From Nansenia antarctica (Eukaryota; Chordata; Actinopteri; Argentiniformes; Microstomatidae): a stretch of 64,000 bases of DNA. The notes below the pieces were generated by a model. It was given only the letters and a program-made list of their open reading frames with translations. It was not told the DNA's origin and did no database searches. This document shows, one piece after another, positions 44,405 through 55,720 of the stretch (position 1 is the first letter of the stretch; every line of letters begins with the position of its first letter). The stretch covers positions 54,339,699-54,403,698 of the forward strand of contig OZ022346.1 of NCBI GenBank assembly GCA_963989245.1, read 5' to 3'. Both the position numbers and the translations under genes were made by a program.

Positions 44405-45413
44405 CAGATGTTCCTCCACAAGCACGTAAAGAGATGCCATCATGAGGAGTACGTCAGACTGCTGAGGACAGGAGAGATCAGACCAGAGACGTATTCCAGA
44501 GGCCCACAACCGCCCCCCTCCACCTCACACACCCCCCTCCCTCCTTCCAGAGGCCCACAACTGCCCCCCTCCACCTCAAACACCCCCCTCCCTCCTTCCA
44601 GAGGCCCACAAGGAGATTGCTGGAGAGGGGGTCCCTGAGCTGCTGAACGGGGCCAAAGGTGGCTGCTCTGGAACCTGGCCCACTCTGAACAGGCAGACCT
44701 TCCTGGTGTTCTACAAGGGGATGATGGGAGAGCTGGAGAAGGCTGTGAGGAAGATTTCCCCCAGTAGACCAAACGACAACACTGAGGTCCAGAGTGAGAA
44801 GCTGCTGATATGGAACCTTGCTGTTAGAGACTTCCACATCCTAGTCAACCTGGTCAAGGTGTTCGACAGCAGACCAGTGCTCATCGTGTGTCTGAAGTAC
44901 GGGCGTCTTTTCCTGGAGTCGTTCATGAAGCTGGGCATGCCGCTGCTGGACTTGAGTTTTAAGAAGCACAAGGAGGATGTCCAGAGCCTGCTGAGGACCC
45001 TGCAGCTGAGCACCAGGCAGCTCCATCACATGTGTGGACACTCCAAGATCAAGCAGGACACGGCCCTCACCAACCACGTCCCCGGGCTGAAGAAGAGCCT
45101 GGAGCAGTTTGTGTACAGAGTGAAGGTCATGCTCACCCTCAACCACTGCCAGGACGCCTTCTGGCTGGGCAACCTGAAGAACAGGGACCTGAAGGGTGAG
45201 GAGATCCTCTCTCAGCAGCCACAGGGCAGCGATGAAGAGGAGGAAGGCTCACAGCTGCCTCAGGAACAGGAGGAGGAGGCTCATGAGAGATAGGACCCGA
45301 AAGATGGTGAACTATGCCTGGGCAGGGCGAAGCCAGAGGAAACTCTGGTGGAGGTCCGTAGCGGTCCTGACGTGCAAATCGGTCGTCCGACCTGGGTATA
45401 GGGGCGAAAGACT

Positions 45414-45466
<53 letters not shown>

Positions 45467-45588
45467 TGTTGTTTAAGATGTTAAAGTTGTTAAAGTTCAA
45501 GATGTTAAAGTTGTATTTATACTTTCTACTTTTTTTATTGATATAAATTAGATAATGATTATTATTATTATTCATAACTGTCAATTGG
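44405..45588 (+). pseudogene. Chimeric unit 5
   Basis: Same markers as unit 4. FANCD2 frame ends at 45293. Confidence 0.85.
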
Positions 45589-46074
45589 CAGATGTTCCTC
45601 CACAAGCACGTAAAGAGATGCCATCATGAGGAGTACGTCAGACTGCTGAGGACAGGAGAGATCAGACCAGAGACGTATTCCAGAGGCCCACAACCGCCCC
45701 CCTCCACCTCACACACCCCCCTCCCTCCTTCCAGAGGCCCACAACTGCCCCCCTCCACCTCAAACACCCCCCTCCCTCCTTCCAGAGGCCCACAAGGAGA
45801 TTGCTGGAGAGGGGGTCCCTGAGCTGCTGAACGGGGCCAAAGGTGGCTGCTCTGGAACCTGGCCCACTCTGAACAGGCAGACCTTCCTGGTGTTCTACAA
45901 GGGGATGATGGGAGAGCTGGAGAAGGCTGTGAGGAAGATTTCCCCCAGTAGACCAAACGACAACACTGAGGTCCAGAGTGAGAAGCTGCTGATATGGAAC
46001 CTTGCTGTTAGAGACTTCCACATCCTAGTCAACCTGGTCAAGGTGTTCGACAGCAGACCAGTGCTCATCGTGTG

Positions 46075-46319
46075 TGTGACGATCCACACTGGTACCACCA
46101 GTGGGCGCCAATTATCTGTTGTCTTGTTGACCCTCTCTCTTGGTTCCTGATGGGCACAGGTGAAGGTGATCATCCTGATTGTCCCAGGAACTTTAAGAGG
46201 GGGTCAAATTGATGGACTCGGTCTCTTCCTTGTCGACCAGCAGCCTTTTTGGTTGTTGTTATGATTTACTTTATCATTCTTTCCATTTAACCTATTATTC
46301 TTTAATAAATCTCCTATTA

Positions 46320-46369
<50 letters not shown>

Positions 46370-48234
46370 AAGAGTGTCTGGGGTTGCCGAGAGGTCTCCC
46401 TTTAAACCAGGGGTGATGGCATCCTCAGTATCCAGCCCACCTGCGGCTACTGAGTTGGCGGTGGCACTACAGGGCTCTGCCTCCATACAGATTAGCGAGG
46501 AGGATCCTGATTTTGGTCCGTTTATTACTACAGGTTTCGTTTCTCTGGTGGGTAGCCCACAGAAAGTGCCTGTCCAGATACTTCGTGATACAGGGGCTTC
46601 AGAATCGTTTATATTGGAATCGGTTTTAACATTCTCTCAGGAGTCAAGTGTGGGGACCAGCGTTCTGATTAGAGGGATGGGGATGCAGACTTTGTCTGTC
46701 CCCTTGCATGAAATTGAGCTTTGCTCTGATCTGGTCCAGGGGGTAGTGACCATTGGTGTTCGACCCTCTCTGCCTGTGGTGGGTGTGGCAGTCATTTTAG
46801 GAAATAACCTGGCTGGAGGAAGAGTGTGGAGTGATGTGCCCCCACCTCTGGTAGTTAGTTCTGGGTTTACACGACCAACAGGACCCGACCTTAGTGTGAA
46901 GGAGTTTCCTGAGGTTTTTACTGCCTGCGCCATGACTCGTGCTATGAGTTGCATGGACCCTAAAATTGATGATGGTAAAGAGTCTGATAAGTTCACTCCT
47001 GACAATTCTGTTTTTCAGTTTCCTGATCTGCCGCCGTCTTTGTCTCGGAGTGAGTTGATTTTAGCCCAACAGGAGGATCCTGAGCTGAAGCTGCTGCTCA
47101 GTGGGATTCAGCCTAAGGATGAGCTGGAGAGCTCTGAAAGTGGTTGTTTTCTCTTGGAGGATGTGTTGGTTCGTCAATGGCTTCCTCATAATGATTGTTC
47201 TGTGAGTGACCCAGTTTTCCAAGCAAAATTTACTGGTCCCTACTCTGTTGTACGACAGGTGTCCGAACGGAATTATTTGATCGATACTCCTAACCGTAGA
47301 AAGTCTACACAACTTTGTCACCTGAGCTTATCAAAATGTTATTATTCTCGTTCACCTAGGTCCGGAGTAGATACGGTCTTGGAGGTGAAGCCGGTTGTGT
47401 TGACCACAGTGAACGAGGGGTCTCCATCTCCATCCACTCCTGTGGTGGCAGCAGGATGTGAGTGGGCCTGGAGTTTGGTTATGGTTTGGTTATGGTTTGG
47501 TTACTGTTTGGTTACTGTTTGGGTTCTGTTTGGCACTGGTTTGGGCTCTGCAGCACTTTGATGTTATGTGGGAGGGGGGTCCCATCCAGTGGTCGTTTGT
47601 TAAGATCATAACCCCCTGACCTTTTTGCATTCTTTGCAGAGTCCGAGCCAGCGCCTTTCCAGGTGAATCAATGCTGCCGGTCTAAAACTCTTGTCTCTAA
47701 TCTCTCTTTCTCTTGCTCCTCCCTCCTTAAATAGAGCTTTTCCAGGTACCAGGAATTGCTGGAGGGTGGGCAGGTTGTAGGGGAGGTTGGGATTTGACGT
47801 TTAGGCTGTGTGGCAGAGATCACCGTTTTTTGTTGCCATAAACTATTGTTATTATTTGTATTATTTGTAATCTGGGAAACAAATTAGCAGAGACCTTTTT
47901 AGTAGGCCTCTGTTTTAAGGGGGGGGATGTGACGATCCACACTGGTACCACCAGTGGGCGCCAATTATCTGTTGTCTTGTTGACCCTCTCTCTTGGTTCC
48001 TGATGGGCACAGGTGAAGGTGATCATCCTGATTGTCCCAGGAACTTTAAGAGGGGGTCAAATTGATGGACTCGGTCTCTTCCTTGTCGACCAGCAGCCAT
48101 TTTTGGGTTGTTGTTACTATTTACGTTATCATTATTTCAATTCAATATTATATACTTTAATAAATCTCCTATTATTGTTATCCATGTGTCGTCTCCCTTT
48201 TTGTCACCTTGTCCTGAGCCAGGCAAGCGTAACA
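46075..48234 (+). mobile_element. Defective gypsy-type LTR element with poly(A) after the first LTR's R region
   Basis: Starts TGTGACGATCC and ends AAGCGTAACA, flanked by GTGTG (46070-46074, 48235-48239). The 3' LTR 47928-48234 (307 bp) follows a polypurine tract AAGGGGGGGGAT. The 5' LTR 46075-46324 matches only the first ~250 bp; after AATAAA (46304-46309) and 15 more bases it turns into A43 (46325-46367), then straight into internal coding sequence. U5, primer site and gag are missing, and reverse transcriptase/RNase H are deleted. Confidence 0.88.
46386..47561 (+). pseudogene. Residual protease and integrase-end frame of the gypsy element
   Basis: Open frame (upstream frame enters from the A-run). 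It carries a retropepsin-like LRDTGASESF near 46585-46615 and a protease-like hydrophobic core, then jumps without RT or RNase H to a segment like the integrase N-terminal lead (ILAQQEDPELKLL) and to the integrase C-terminal GPY-type domain (KFTGPYSVVRQVSERNYLID). A non-autonomous deletion derivative; the frame has stayed open across the losses. Confidence 0.7.
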
Positions 48235-48762
48235 GTGTGTCTGAAGTACGGGCGTCTTTTCCTGGAGTCGTTCATGAAGCTGGGCATGCCGCTGCTGGAC
48301 TTGAGTTTTAAGAAGCACAAGGAGGATGTCCAGAGCCTGCTGAGGACCCTGCAGCTGAGCACCAGGCAGCTCCATCACATGTGTGGACACTCCAAGATCA
48401 AGCAGGACACGGCCCTCACCAACCACGTCCCCGGGCTGAAGAAGAGCCTGGAGCAGTTTGTGTACAGAGTGAAGGTCATGCTCACCCTCAACCACTGCCA
48501 GGACGCCTTCTGGCTGGGCAACCTGAAGAACAGGGACCTGAAGGGTGAGGAGATCCTCTCTCAGCAGCCACAGGGCAGCGATGAAGAGGAGGAAGGCTCA
48601 CAGCTGCCTCAGGAACAGGAGGAGGAGGCTCATGAGAGATAGGACCCGAAAGATGGTGAACTATGCCTGGGCAGGGCGAAGCCAGAGGAAACTCTGGTGG
48701 AGGTCCGTAGCGGTCCTGACGTGCAAATCGGTCGTCCGACCTGGGTATAGGGGCGAAAGACT

Positions 48763-48815
<53 letters not shown>

Positions 48816-49546
48816 TGTTGTTTAAGATGTTAAAGTTGTTAAAGTTCAAGATGTTAAAGTTGTATTTATACTTTCTACTTTTTTTATTGATATAAATTAG
48901 ATAATGATTATTATTATTATTCATAACTGTCAATTGGCAGATGTTCCTCCACAAGCACGTAAAGAGATGCCATCATGAGGAGTACGTCAGACTGCTGAGG
49001 ACAGGAGAGATCAGACCAGAGACGTATTCCAGAGGCCCACAACCGCCCCCCTCCACCTCACACACCCCCCTCCCTCCTTCCAGAGGCCCACAACTGCCCC
49101 CCTCCACCTCAAACACCCCCCTCCCTCCTTCCAGAGGCCCACAAGGAGATTGCTGGAGAGGGGGTCCCTGAGCTGCTGAACGGGGCCAAAGGTGGCTGCT
49201 CTGGAACCTGGCCCACTCTGAACAGGCAGACCTTCCTGGTGTTCTACAAGGGGATGATGGGAGAGCTGGAGAAGGCTGTGAGGAAGATTTCCCCCAGTAG
49301 ACCAAACGACAACACTGAGGTCCAGAGTGAGAAGCTGCTGATATGGAACCTTGCTGTTAGAGACTTCCACATCCTAGTCAACCTGGTCAAGGTGTTCGAC
49401 AGCAGACCAGTGCTCATCGTGTGTCTGAAGTACGGGCGTCTTTTCCTGGAGTCGTTCATGAAGCTGGGCATGCCGCTGCTGGACTTGAGTTTTAAGAAGC
49501 ACAAGGAGGATGTCCAGAGCCTGCTGAGGACCCTGCAGCTGAGCAC

Positions 49547-50932
49547 ACATTGACCCTCTGCTAGATGTTTTTCAATTTGCCTATAAACAGAACCGTAGCA
49601 CGGAGGATGCTATTCTCTATATCACACATTCTGTATCCAAGCACCTCGAGAACAAAAAGGCCTATGCCCGAATTATGTTTGTTGACTTTAGTTCCGCCTT
49701 TAATACGGTACAACCCCACGTGCTCTTAGGAAAGCTCAAAGACATGGGTGTCAATAGTACTTTAATCAAATGGATCCATTCCTTCATGTTAGAAAGAGAA
49801 CAGCAAGTGAAAGTCAATGGAACACTGTCAGTGACTAAACACTGCAGTACAGGTGTCGCCCAAGGTTGCGTTCTGTCTCCATATCTTTTCTCAGTATACA
49901 CCAACGACTGTAAGAGTAACCACCCAAGCAACCATATTATAAAATATGCTGACGACACTGCAATTCTAAGTCTCCTTGATAAAGATACAGACCCCTCGGT
50001 GCTCCATGATGAGATTAATATATTCACTAAATGGTGCGACAGCAACCATCTCATCTTAAACCCCACCAAAACTCAGGAGGTTGTGTTAGACCCAAGGCAG
50101 GTAACTGACCATGAGCCTGTGGTCGTTAAAGACCAAACAATCATCCAGGTGCCCTCTTATAAGTACTTAGGTATTCAATTAGACAACCATCTCTGCTGGA
50201 ATACACACTTAGACAGCTTATGTAACAAACTACAGCAGAGGCTTTATCACCTGAGGCGACTCAGACTTTATGGGGTGAGAAAGCAGATCATGAGAATTTT
50301 CTATCAGTCCATTGTTGAAAGTGTAATCAGATATGGAATAATTGTGTGGTTTGGCAACTTAACTGTACAACAAAAAAACAGACTAGTCAGCATTCACAAA
50401 ACAGCCATGAAAATTGTAGGTGAAAGAGACTATGTGATCCTAAATAAACTATATGAAAAAGCTGTCCTGGACAAGGCTAACAAGATAATCGCAGACCCCC
50501 AACATCCGCTCTCCACAGAATACGAAGTTCTCCCCCTAGGTAGAAGGCTTCGCATGCCAAGATGTAACTATAAGCTCTTAAAACTATCATTTGTCCCATT
50601 CTCCATTAAACTAATCAATTCTCTCAAGCAGAAACGATGATTAGGACATGATCACCAGCACCTGCACTTTATCTTAGACACCACTTGAAGGGCCATGTGC
50701 AATATTCGAAAACACCACTTGAAGGGTTATGTGCAATATATATTTATACCAAATGATGCCATGTCCAGGTGGAAACTGCTGCCAATGTCACTCAATGTTT
50801 GTTGCTGTCCTGTTGTTTACTTTGTCTACTGTATGTTGTATGTATCGTCACTGTTGCACTTGAAGCATGAAAGTACCATGCCCAAGACAAATTTCCCCTC
50901 GGGGACAATAAAGTACAATCAATCAATCAAAA
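49547..50932 (+). mobile_element. 5'-truncated non-LTR retrotransposon (L2/Rex1-like)
   Basis: Inserted in unit 7 with AGCAC duplicated at 49542-49546 and 50933-50937. The 3' end has GGGGACAATAAAGTACAATC followed by AATC repeats, a tail typical of L2/CR1/Rex-type elements. Confidence 0.87.
49550..50640 (+). CDS. Reverse transcriptase fragment of the L2/Rex1-like element
   Basis: Open from the 5' truncation (IDPLLDVFQFAYKQNRST) to TGA at 50640. RT motifs FVDFSSAFNTVQPH, GVAQGCVLSPYLFS, YADDTAIL (near 49947-49970) and LILNPTKTQEVV, then SYKYLGIQLD and a C-terminal YGIIVWFGN region. No endonuclease domain left. It would prime cDNA synthesis at a nick in the intact element. Confidence 0.85.
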
Positions 50933-51274
50933 AGCACCAGGCAGCTCCATCACATGTGTGGACACTCCAAGATCAAGCAGGACACGGCCCTCACCAACCA
51001 CGTCCCCGGGCTGAAGAAGAGCCTGGAGCAGTTTGTGTACAGAGTGAAGGTCATGCTCACCCTCAACCACTGCCAGGACGCCTTCTGGCTGGGCAACCTG
51101 AAGAACAGGGACCTGAAGGGTGAGGAGATCCTCTCTCAGCAGCCACAGGGCAGCGATGAAGAGGAGGAAGGCTCACAGCTGCCTCAGGAACAGGAGGAGG
51201 AGGCTCATGAGAGTGAATCTGAGGGGAGGAGGAATGGCACCAGGGAGGAAGAGGAGGAAGATGAAGTTGTCTAG

Positions 51275-51420
51275 CGGTCTATCTGTCTATGTTACTGTGT
51301 CCGCGAATGCTATGCTATTGTTGTGCTAGGTGCATTGCCTGACTGTGTCCGCGAATGCTATGCTATTGTTATGCTATGTTGAATGGTGTACTAGTTTTCA
51401 CTGAATAAATCGCGATTTCT
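51275..51420 (+). terminator. FANCD2-derived 3'UTR and poly(A) signal
   Basis: TGTGTCCGCGAATGCTATGC occurs twice 50-60 bp apart, then AATAAA at 51404-51409. No A-tail follows in the genomic sequence. Confidence 0.6.
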
Positions 51421-51760
51421 TTCAAAGAAGGTAGCAGGTGTGTATGTCCATGTCAAGGAGAAGGTACGACTTGTATGACAGTAGTGTGATTAGGACATAA
51501 GTTGAGGATATGAGTGTAGTTGTACTTTAGCCTGTGGAGACGCGATAGCATTATATGTGTTTTCATATATAAACAGGTTATTTTGATAAACCGGATACAT
51601 TTTGTGAATATATATGGTTACTTTCTCGCCTGAAAACATATTAAAACTTCATAAAATGACATTAACACTTGTAGAGGCAAATTAAAGCTTTTCGCTAATG
51701 GGCTGTCAAAACAGAGGTTTCAAAAATTACGCGTCACAGTCGCCAGCTGGCACGCGCACG
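51421..51760. other. Non-coding sequence
   Basis: AT-rich; nothing recognised. Confidence 0.4.
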
Positions 51761-51764
51761 CGTT

Positions 51765-51838
51765 AGGCCGCACCCCCGGCAGCTTTTGGCAAGCGGCAGG
51801 TTTTGGCATGACAGCTGCTCTACCTCCTGAGCCACCAC
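51765..51838 (-). other. tRNA-like SINE head
   Basis: Minus strand carries an A-box-type TGGCTCAGGAGG followed by GTAGAGCAGC; no good B box. Confidence 0.35.
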
Positions 51839-51845
51839 TGCCCTT

Positions 51846-52196
51846 GGGATGGGCAGGGGAAAGGGAAAGGGTTTGGGTTAGGGTTAGAAGGAGGGTTAGG
51901 TTTAGGAAAGGGGTTGAATTAAGGTTAGGGCTTAGGTTTAGGGGTCAGGGTTAGGGTTAGGCCCAGGGTTAGGCCCAGGGTTAGGGTTAGGGCTAGGACC
52001 AGGGCTAGGGTCGGAAGGTTAGGGTCAGGCCAGGGCCAACAGGTTAGGGCTAGGGCTGGGGTTGGGGACAGGGTTAGGTCTAGGAAAGGGGTCATGGTTA
52101 GGGATTAGGGTTAGGGCTAGGGTTACAGTCAGGGTCAGGACCAGGGCTAAAGGGTTGGGGTTGGGGTTAGGGCTGAGGGTAGGGTTCCTGGGCTCC
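51846..52196 (+). repeat. Degenerate interstitial telomere-like repeat
   Basis: Many GGTTAG/GGGTTAGGG units mixed with GGGCTAGG, GGCCCAGG and GGTCAGGG variants over about 350 bp. Confidence 0.9.
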
Positions 52197-52454
52197 CTAC
52201 CCCAGATGAAAGGCCGGGGAAGTAAGTGCCAGCCCATTTGGAGAGTGTTAAATAATACATAATATAAATATATATAAAGAAAGTGCTTAAATTAAGTGCA
52301 AGGCAACCTGATAGAAAAAATGCAAAATTGCAGTAAACAAAAACCTATGTCCAACATGCCCAAAATGGGCCAAAACATAAGAAGGAAATAGAACAACAAC
52401 ACAACTTCATGTAAACACTCTCCAATGGGCTAAATGTCTTCACCAATTCCTTGC

Positions 52455-52525
52455 ATCTCTGGCGGGATACGAACCCAGGTCCTCCTGATGACAACCATGG
52501 GTATCTACCATTCAGCCACCCCACG
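52455..52525 (-). other. tRNA-like SINE head
   Basis: Minus strand: A box TGGCTGAATGG (52518-52508) and B-box-like GGTTCGTATCC (52475-52465) at tRNA spacing. No foldable acceptor stem, so not called a tRNA. Confidence 0.5.
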
Positions 52526-52530
52526 TTATA

Positions 52531-53029
52531 AGGTTTACTCCCCATACGCAGTCTTTTCAATATAGTCCTGACAGGTAGGTTTGCTGTAAGGTGTTAGTGT
52601 GGGATTCTGGCTGCGACCACTGTTAAGGAAGGCCCAAGTGCTGTATGTTATACAGTGATCAAACAATAATTAAATAAGAAATCAATAAATAAATGATATA
52701 TATATATATATGTACATTAAGGATTCAAACAACTCAAATCAAATCAAACCAATTATACTATAACATGCAGCTCAACCAAACCAAACCAAAGCTCCAAAAT
52801 AAATTCATGTAGGAGCATAGGGGCCCCCCCACAGCAGTTCCAGCTCTGGGACATCACACGACCCCTGCAAAACAATGGGATCCCAAACCCTAAAAACCCA
52901 ATTCAATAATTTATAATTTAATAATTTAATAATAATTAAATTTAATAATCTAATAAGTTAACATTTGATAAAAGCCTAACCCTAAATTAAAAGGACATTA
53001 CCCCCCATCCCCTAAGTCACCACCATCCC
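52531..53029. other. AT-rich sequence, probable 3' flank of the Penelope-like element
   Basis: TA microsatellite near 52695 and AATTTAATAA-type runs at 52905-52965; no gene seen. Confidence 0.4.
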
Positions 53030-54025
53030 CTAATACCTGTTATTCAATCCCCCTGGATGAATTGTCTTTAAAATGTTCATCCATTTTCGTTCTGCCGCCT
53101 GTCTCTGTCCCTTGGTCCATGTTAAATTTGTCTCCAGCCCCATAATAAAAAGATTTTCTAATAAATGTGTGTTAAAATGTTCATAAAGGAGGGAGGTCTG
53201 GTTACCCTTTCCAACATGATACACATGTTGTTTTAACCTCTCCCTCAACTTATTCTGCGTTTCCCCTACATATAAAATCAAACATGCCTTACACTGGATG
53301 GCATAAACCACATTAACTGTATCAAGGCCCATCCTTTGCCAAATGGGGGCCCCCAAGTTTGCCTGTTTATTATATATATATATATATTTTGGGGTTAGGA
53401 GACGTTTAAGAAGGGGGTCCTTTTGTTTCTCCCCCAATCTAGAATGAACTAGAATGTCTTTTAGATTCTTGTTTCTCCTGTATGCCGAAATCACTTTAAA
53501 TTCCCTCAACGGTTCTATGCTTCCTTGGGCCCTTTCAAAATTAGTTTTAATTTGTCTTCCCAGGCTACCTGTTTGGTGGGAGAACGTAGACACAAAGGGA
53601 ATCATCTGCAGCATATCAGGTGCCTTGGAATACACACCTGTCCCCTCAAAGGCCTGTTTTACCTCAGCCTTAATGGTCCTGAGGAAACGTTTTGAATAGC
53701 CTCTAGGGCCCAAGGCCCTGAAAGGGTTTTGGATGCCCTCTCCACATCCTCTGGGAAGGTGCATATTCTGTGGAACCTGATGAGCTGGGACTTCAATATT
53801 CCCCTGTAAGTGTGTTTGGGATGAAAGCTACTCCTATGCAATAATGCATGTCTATCTGTTGTTTTAAAGAAGACCTTTGTAGCTAACCCCTTGTTCTCCC
53901 CATCACCCTGTGTGAAGAAAACATAGCCTGGTGGTGATTATTAAGGGTCTCCAGGAACACCTGAAACTCAGTGTGGGAATGTGTCCAGAGTCCAAAAATA
54001 TCGTCTAGATATCTAACATACAGGG
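53030..54025 (-). mobile_element. Penelope-like element, 5'-truncated, RT end plus GIY-YIG endonuclease
   Basis: Minus-strand frame 53764-53030 has the C-terminal region of Penelope-like polyproteins: FERAQGSIEPLREFKVISAY, then a GIY-YIG endonuclease (VVYAIQCKAC...LYVGETQNKLRERLKQH), ending GGLNNRY. Upstream in shifted frames (53841-53659 and 54185-53883) are SQLIRFHRICTFPEDVERA and the RT catalytic YVRYLDDIFG (near 54010-53990). At least two frameshifts, so inactive. The GIY-YIG domain makes the target nick in this class. Confidence 0.82.
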
Positions 54026-54270
54026 CTGCTTTCCTACTGAAGTCCACCACCATCTCCACTGTTTTTAGAGCATTGAGCTCCAGATTGTTAAAACTGCACC
54101 AGCTCTGCAGCCCCTCGATCTCACCCCTGTAGGCAGATTCGTCCCCCCCTGGAGATGAGGCCCACCAGGGTGGTGTCGTCTGCAAACTTCAGATCACACT
54201 CCTCCTCCAGTTTAAACTTGGGCAGGTGAAGTATGACATCTGAGCCAATGTCCATGTTGTCTCTGTTGGT
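54026..54270 (-). mobile_element. L2/CR1-group LINE reverse-transcriptase fragment
   Basis: Minus strand: LKFADDTTLVGLIS, then ESAYRGEIEGLQSWC and LELNALKTVEMVVDFSRK, the YADD-to-VDF stretch of a fish LINE RT with a frameshift between. It joins the Penelope-like RT directly at VVDFSRK|AALYVRYLDD. Confidence 0.7.
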
Positions 54271-54477
54271 CCACCCCGGCGGTGCAGCTGCCTCCCCCGC
54301 CACCACCACAGTTGCCCGACCCGGCATTCGTTTTGGCATTACATGTTATTAAAAAGGTAATTTGTTAATGATAACGATAAATAAAACAAACCTTTAAAAG
54401 TTTTAAATCATACACACTAGTATCGGGGGCATTGGGTGTGAAATTGCTTAGTTTCTTAAACGGTGCGTCTCCTCGTC
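54271..54477. other. Non-coding sequence with a copied exon piece
   Basis: GGTCCACCCCGGCGGTGCAG at about 54270-54289 and the following CCCGCCACC/CAGTTGCCCGACCCGG resemble 56035-56100, so part of the 56-kb exon is duplicated here. Confidence 0.45.
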
Positions 54478-55720
54478 CTATCGCAAGTGTACGGGGAGGC
54501 CGTAGACCACAGGCGCAGCTCCTGTGATGTATTTGAGTTGGGTGGCCTGGCGGGAGGAGTCCATGTGGTCCAGGAGAGCGGCCCCAGGGCCTGCTGACAT
54601 CCAGGACTGCAGCAGGGCCGTGGTGAAGCGTTCCATGTCCACGTTGGTAACGTCTGTGAATGAAGGCGGTCCACTGTTGTTATGGAGACACCTTTAAGCG
54701 TCCGCAATCCCTCAATCCCTCAATCCCTCAATCCCGCAATCCCTCAATCCCGCAATCCCTCTCTGCTGAACGTATCACCCGCTGCAACTTGGCCTTGTCC
54801 TTGGTCGTTGCAGCAGGGAACCAGGTGATGGAGTGGGTGAGGATGGACTCTATGATGGCCGTGTAAAACTGGACCATCATGGACCTCGGCCGTAGACCAC
54901 AGGCGCAGCTCCTGTGATGTATTTGAGTTGGGTGGCCTGGCGGGAGGAGTCCATGTGGTCCAGGAGAGCGGCCCCAGGGCCTGCAGACATCCAGGACTGC
55001 AGCAGGGCCGTGGTGAAGCGTTCCATGTCCACGTTGGTAACGTCTGTGAATGAAGGCGGTCCACTGTTGTTATGGAGACACCGCCTGGCGGGAGGAGTCC
55101 ATGTGGTCCAGGAGAGCGGCCCCAGGGCCTGCAGACATCCAGGACTGCAGCAGGGCCGTGGTGAAGCGTTCCATGTCCACGTTGGTAACGTCTGTGAATG
55201 AAGGCGGTCCACTGTTGTTATGGAGACACCTTTAAGCGTCCGCAATCCCTCAATCCCGCAATCCCTCAATCCCGCAATCCCTCAATCCCTCAATCCCTCT
55301 CTGCTGAACGTATCACCCGCTGCAACTTGGCCTTGTCCTTGGTCGTTGCAGCAGGGAACCAGGTGATGGAGTGGGTGAGGATGGACTCTATGATGGCCGT
55401 GTAAAACTGGACCATCATGGACCTCGGCCGTAGACCACAGGCGCAGCTCCTGTGATGTATTTGAGTTGGGTGGCCTGGCGGGAGGAGTCCATGTGGTCCA
55501 GGAGAGCGGCCCCAGGGCCTGCAGACATCCAGGACTGCAGCAGGGCCGTGGTGAAGCGTTCCATGTCCACGTTGGTAACGTCTGTGAATGAAGGCGGTCC
55601 ACTGTTGTTATGGAGACACCGCCTGGCGGGAGGAGTCCATGTGGTCCAGGAGAGCGGCCCCAGGGCCTGCAGACATCCAGGACTGCAGCAGGGCCGTGGT
55701 GAAGCGTTCCATCCTAGAGC
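54478..55720 (-). pseudogene. Repeatedly duplicated exon of an unrecognised gene, with LINE and CAATCCCT repeats
   Basis: Minus-strand exon: acceptor CATTCACAG, then frame TNVDMERFTTALLQSWMSAG...DHMDSSRQATQLKYITGAAP, VVYGLPVHLR and TAG at 54480-54478. Copies, whole or partial, at about 54497-54665, 54890-55081, 55081-55231, 55428-55619 and 55619-55712. Only the lowest copy keeps the LPVHLR end; others turn into VVYGRGP. Between copies are a LINE RT C-terminal fragment (QFYTAIIESILTHSI, about 54770-54885 and 55308-55423) and CAATCCCT/CAATCCCG runs. No family recognised. Confidence 0.5.

Larger units (their letters stand above)
45589..48937 (+). pseudogene. Chimeric unit 6, interrupted by an LTR element
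   Basis: The FANCD2 part breaks at VLIVC (46074) and resumes at 48235 after the LTR element, with a 5-bp GTGTG duplication. The resumed part runs LKYGRLFLES to the 28S-derived TAG near 48640. Removing the element gives a unit of the usual length. Confidence 0.85.
38444..51274 (+). repeat. Tandem array of zinc-finger/FANCD2/28S chimeric units
   Basis: Eight units. Unit 0 38444-39668 (1,225 bp), units 1-5 from 39669, 40853, 42037, 43221 and 44405 (each 1,184 bp), unit 6 from 45589 (split by an LTR element), unit 7 from 48938 (split by a LINE, ends in natural FANCD2 3' end). Order in units 0-6: zinc-finger 5' half, FANCD2 C-terminal coding sequence without introns, 176 bp of 28S rRNA, zinc-finger 3' flank. 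Units 1-7 share a 41-bp deletion at the zinc-finger/FANCD2 joint. Single-base differences between units argue against a simple assembly copy. Confidence 0.93.
48938..51274 (+). pseudogene. Chimeric unit 7 with natural FANCD2 C-terminus, interrupted by a LINE
   Basis: The zinc-finger part has the 41-bp deletion. FANCD2 runs to LRTLQLST (49546), is broken by a LINE (duplication AGCAC), resumes RQLHHMCGHSKIK at about 50938 and, unlike other units, continues past EEEAHE into SESEGRRNGTREEEEEDEVV and a TAG at 51272-51274. No 28S piece. Likely the ancestral right end of the array. Confidence 0.85.

Noticed and set aside
39371..48815. Functional 28S rRNA genes
   Set aside because: Each copy is only 176 bp of the gene and has no rDNA promoter or neighbours.
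39704..49370. Minus-strand frames repeated every 1,184 bp
   Set aside because: They mirror the + strand zinc-finger/FANCD2 frames and have no family signature.
38444..49546. The 1,184-bp array as a pure assembly artefact
   Set aside because: Units differ by specific substitutions, and two carry different transposon insertions with their own target duplications. Long-read proof is still lacking.
51846..52196. Chromosome end (telomere)
   Set aside because: Repeats are degenerate, short and flanked by ordinary DNA on both sides.
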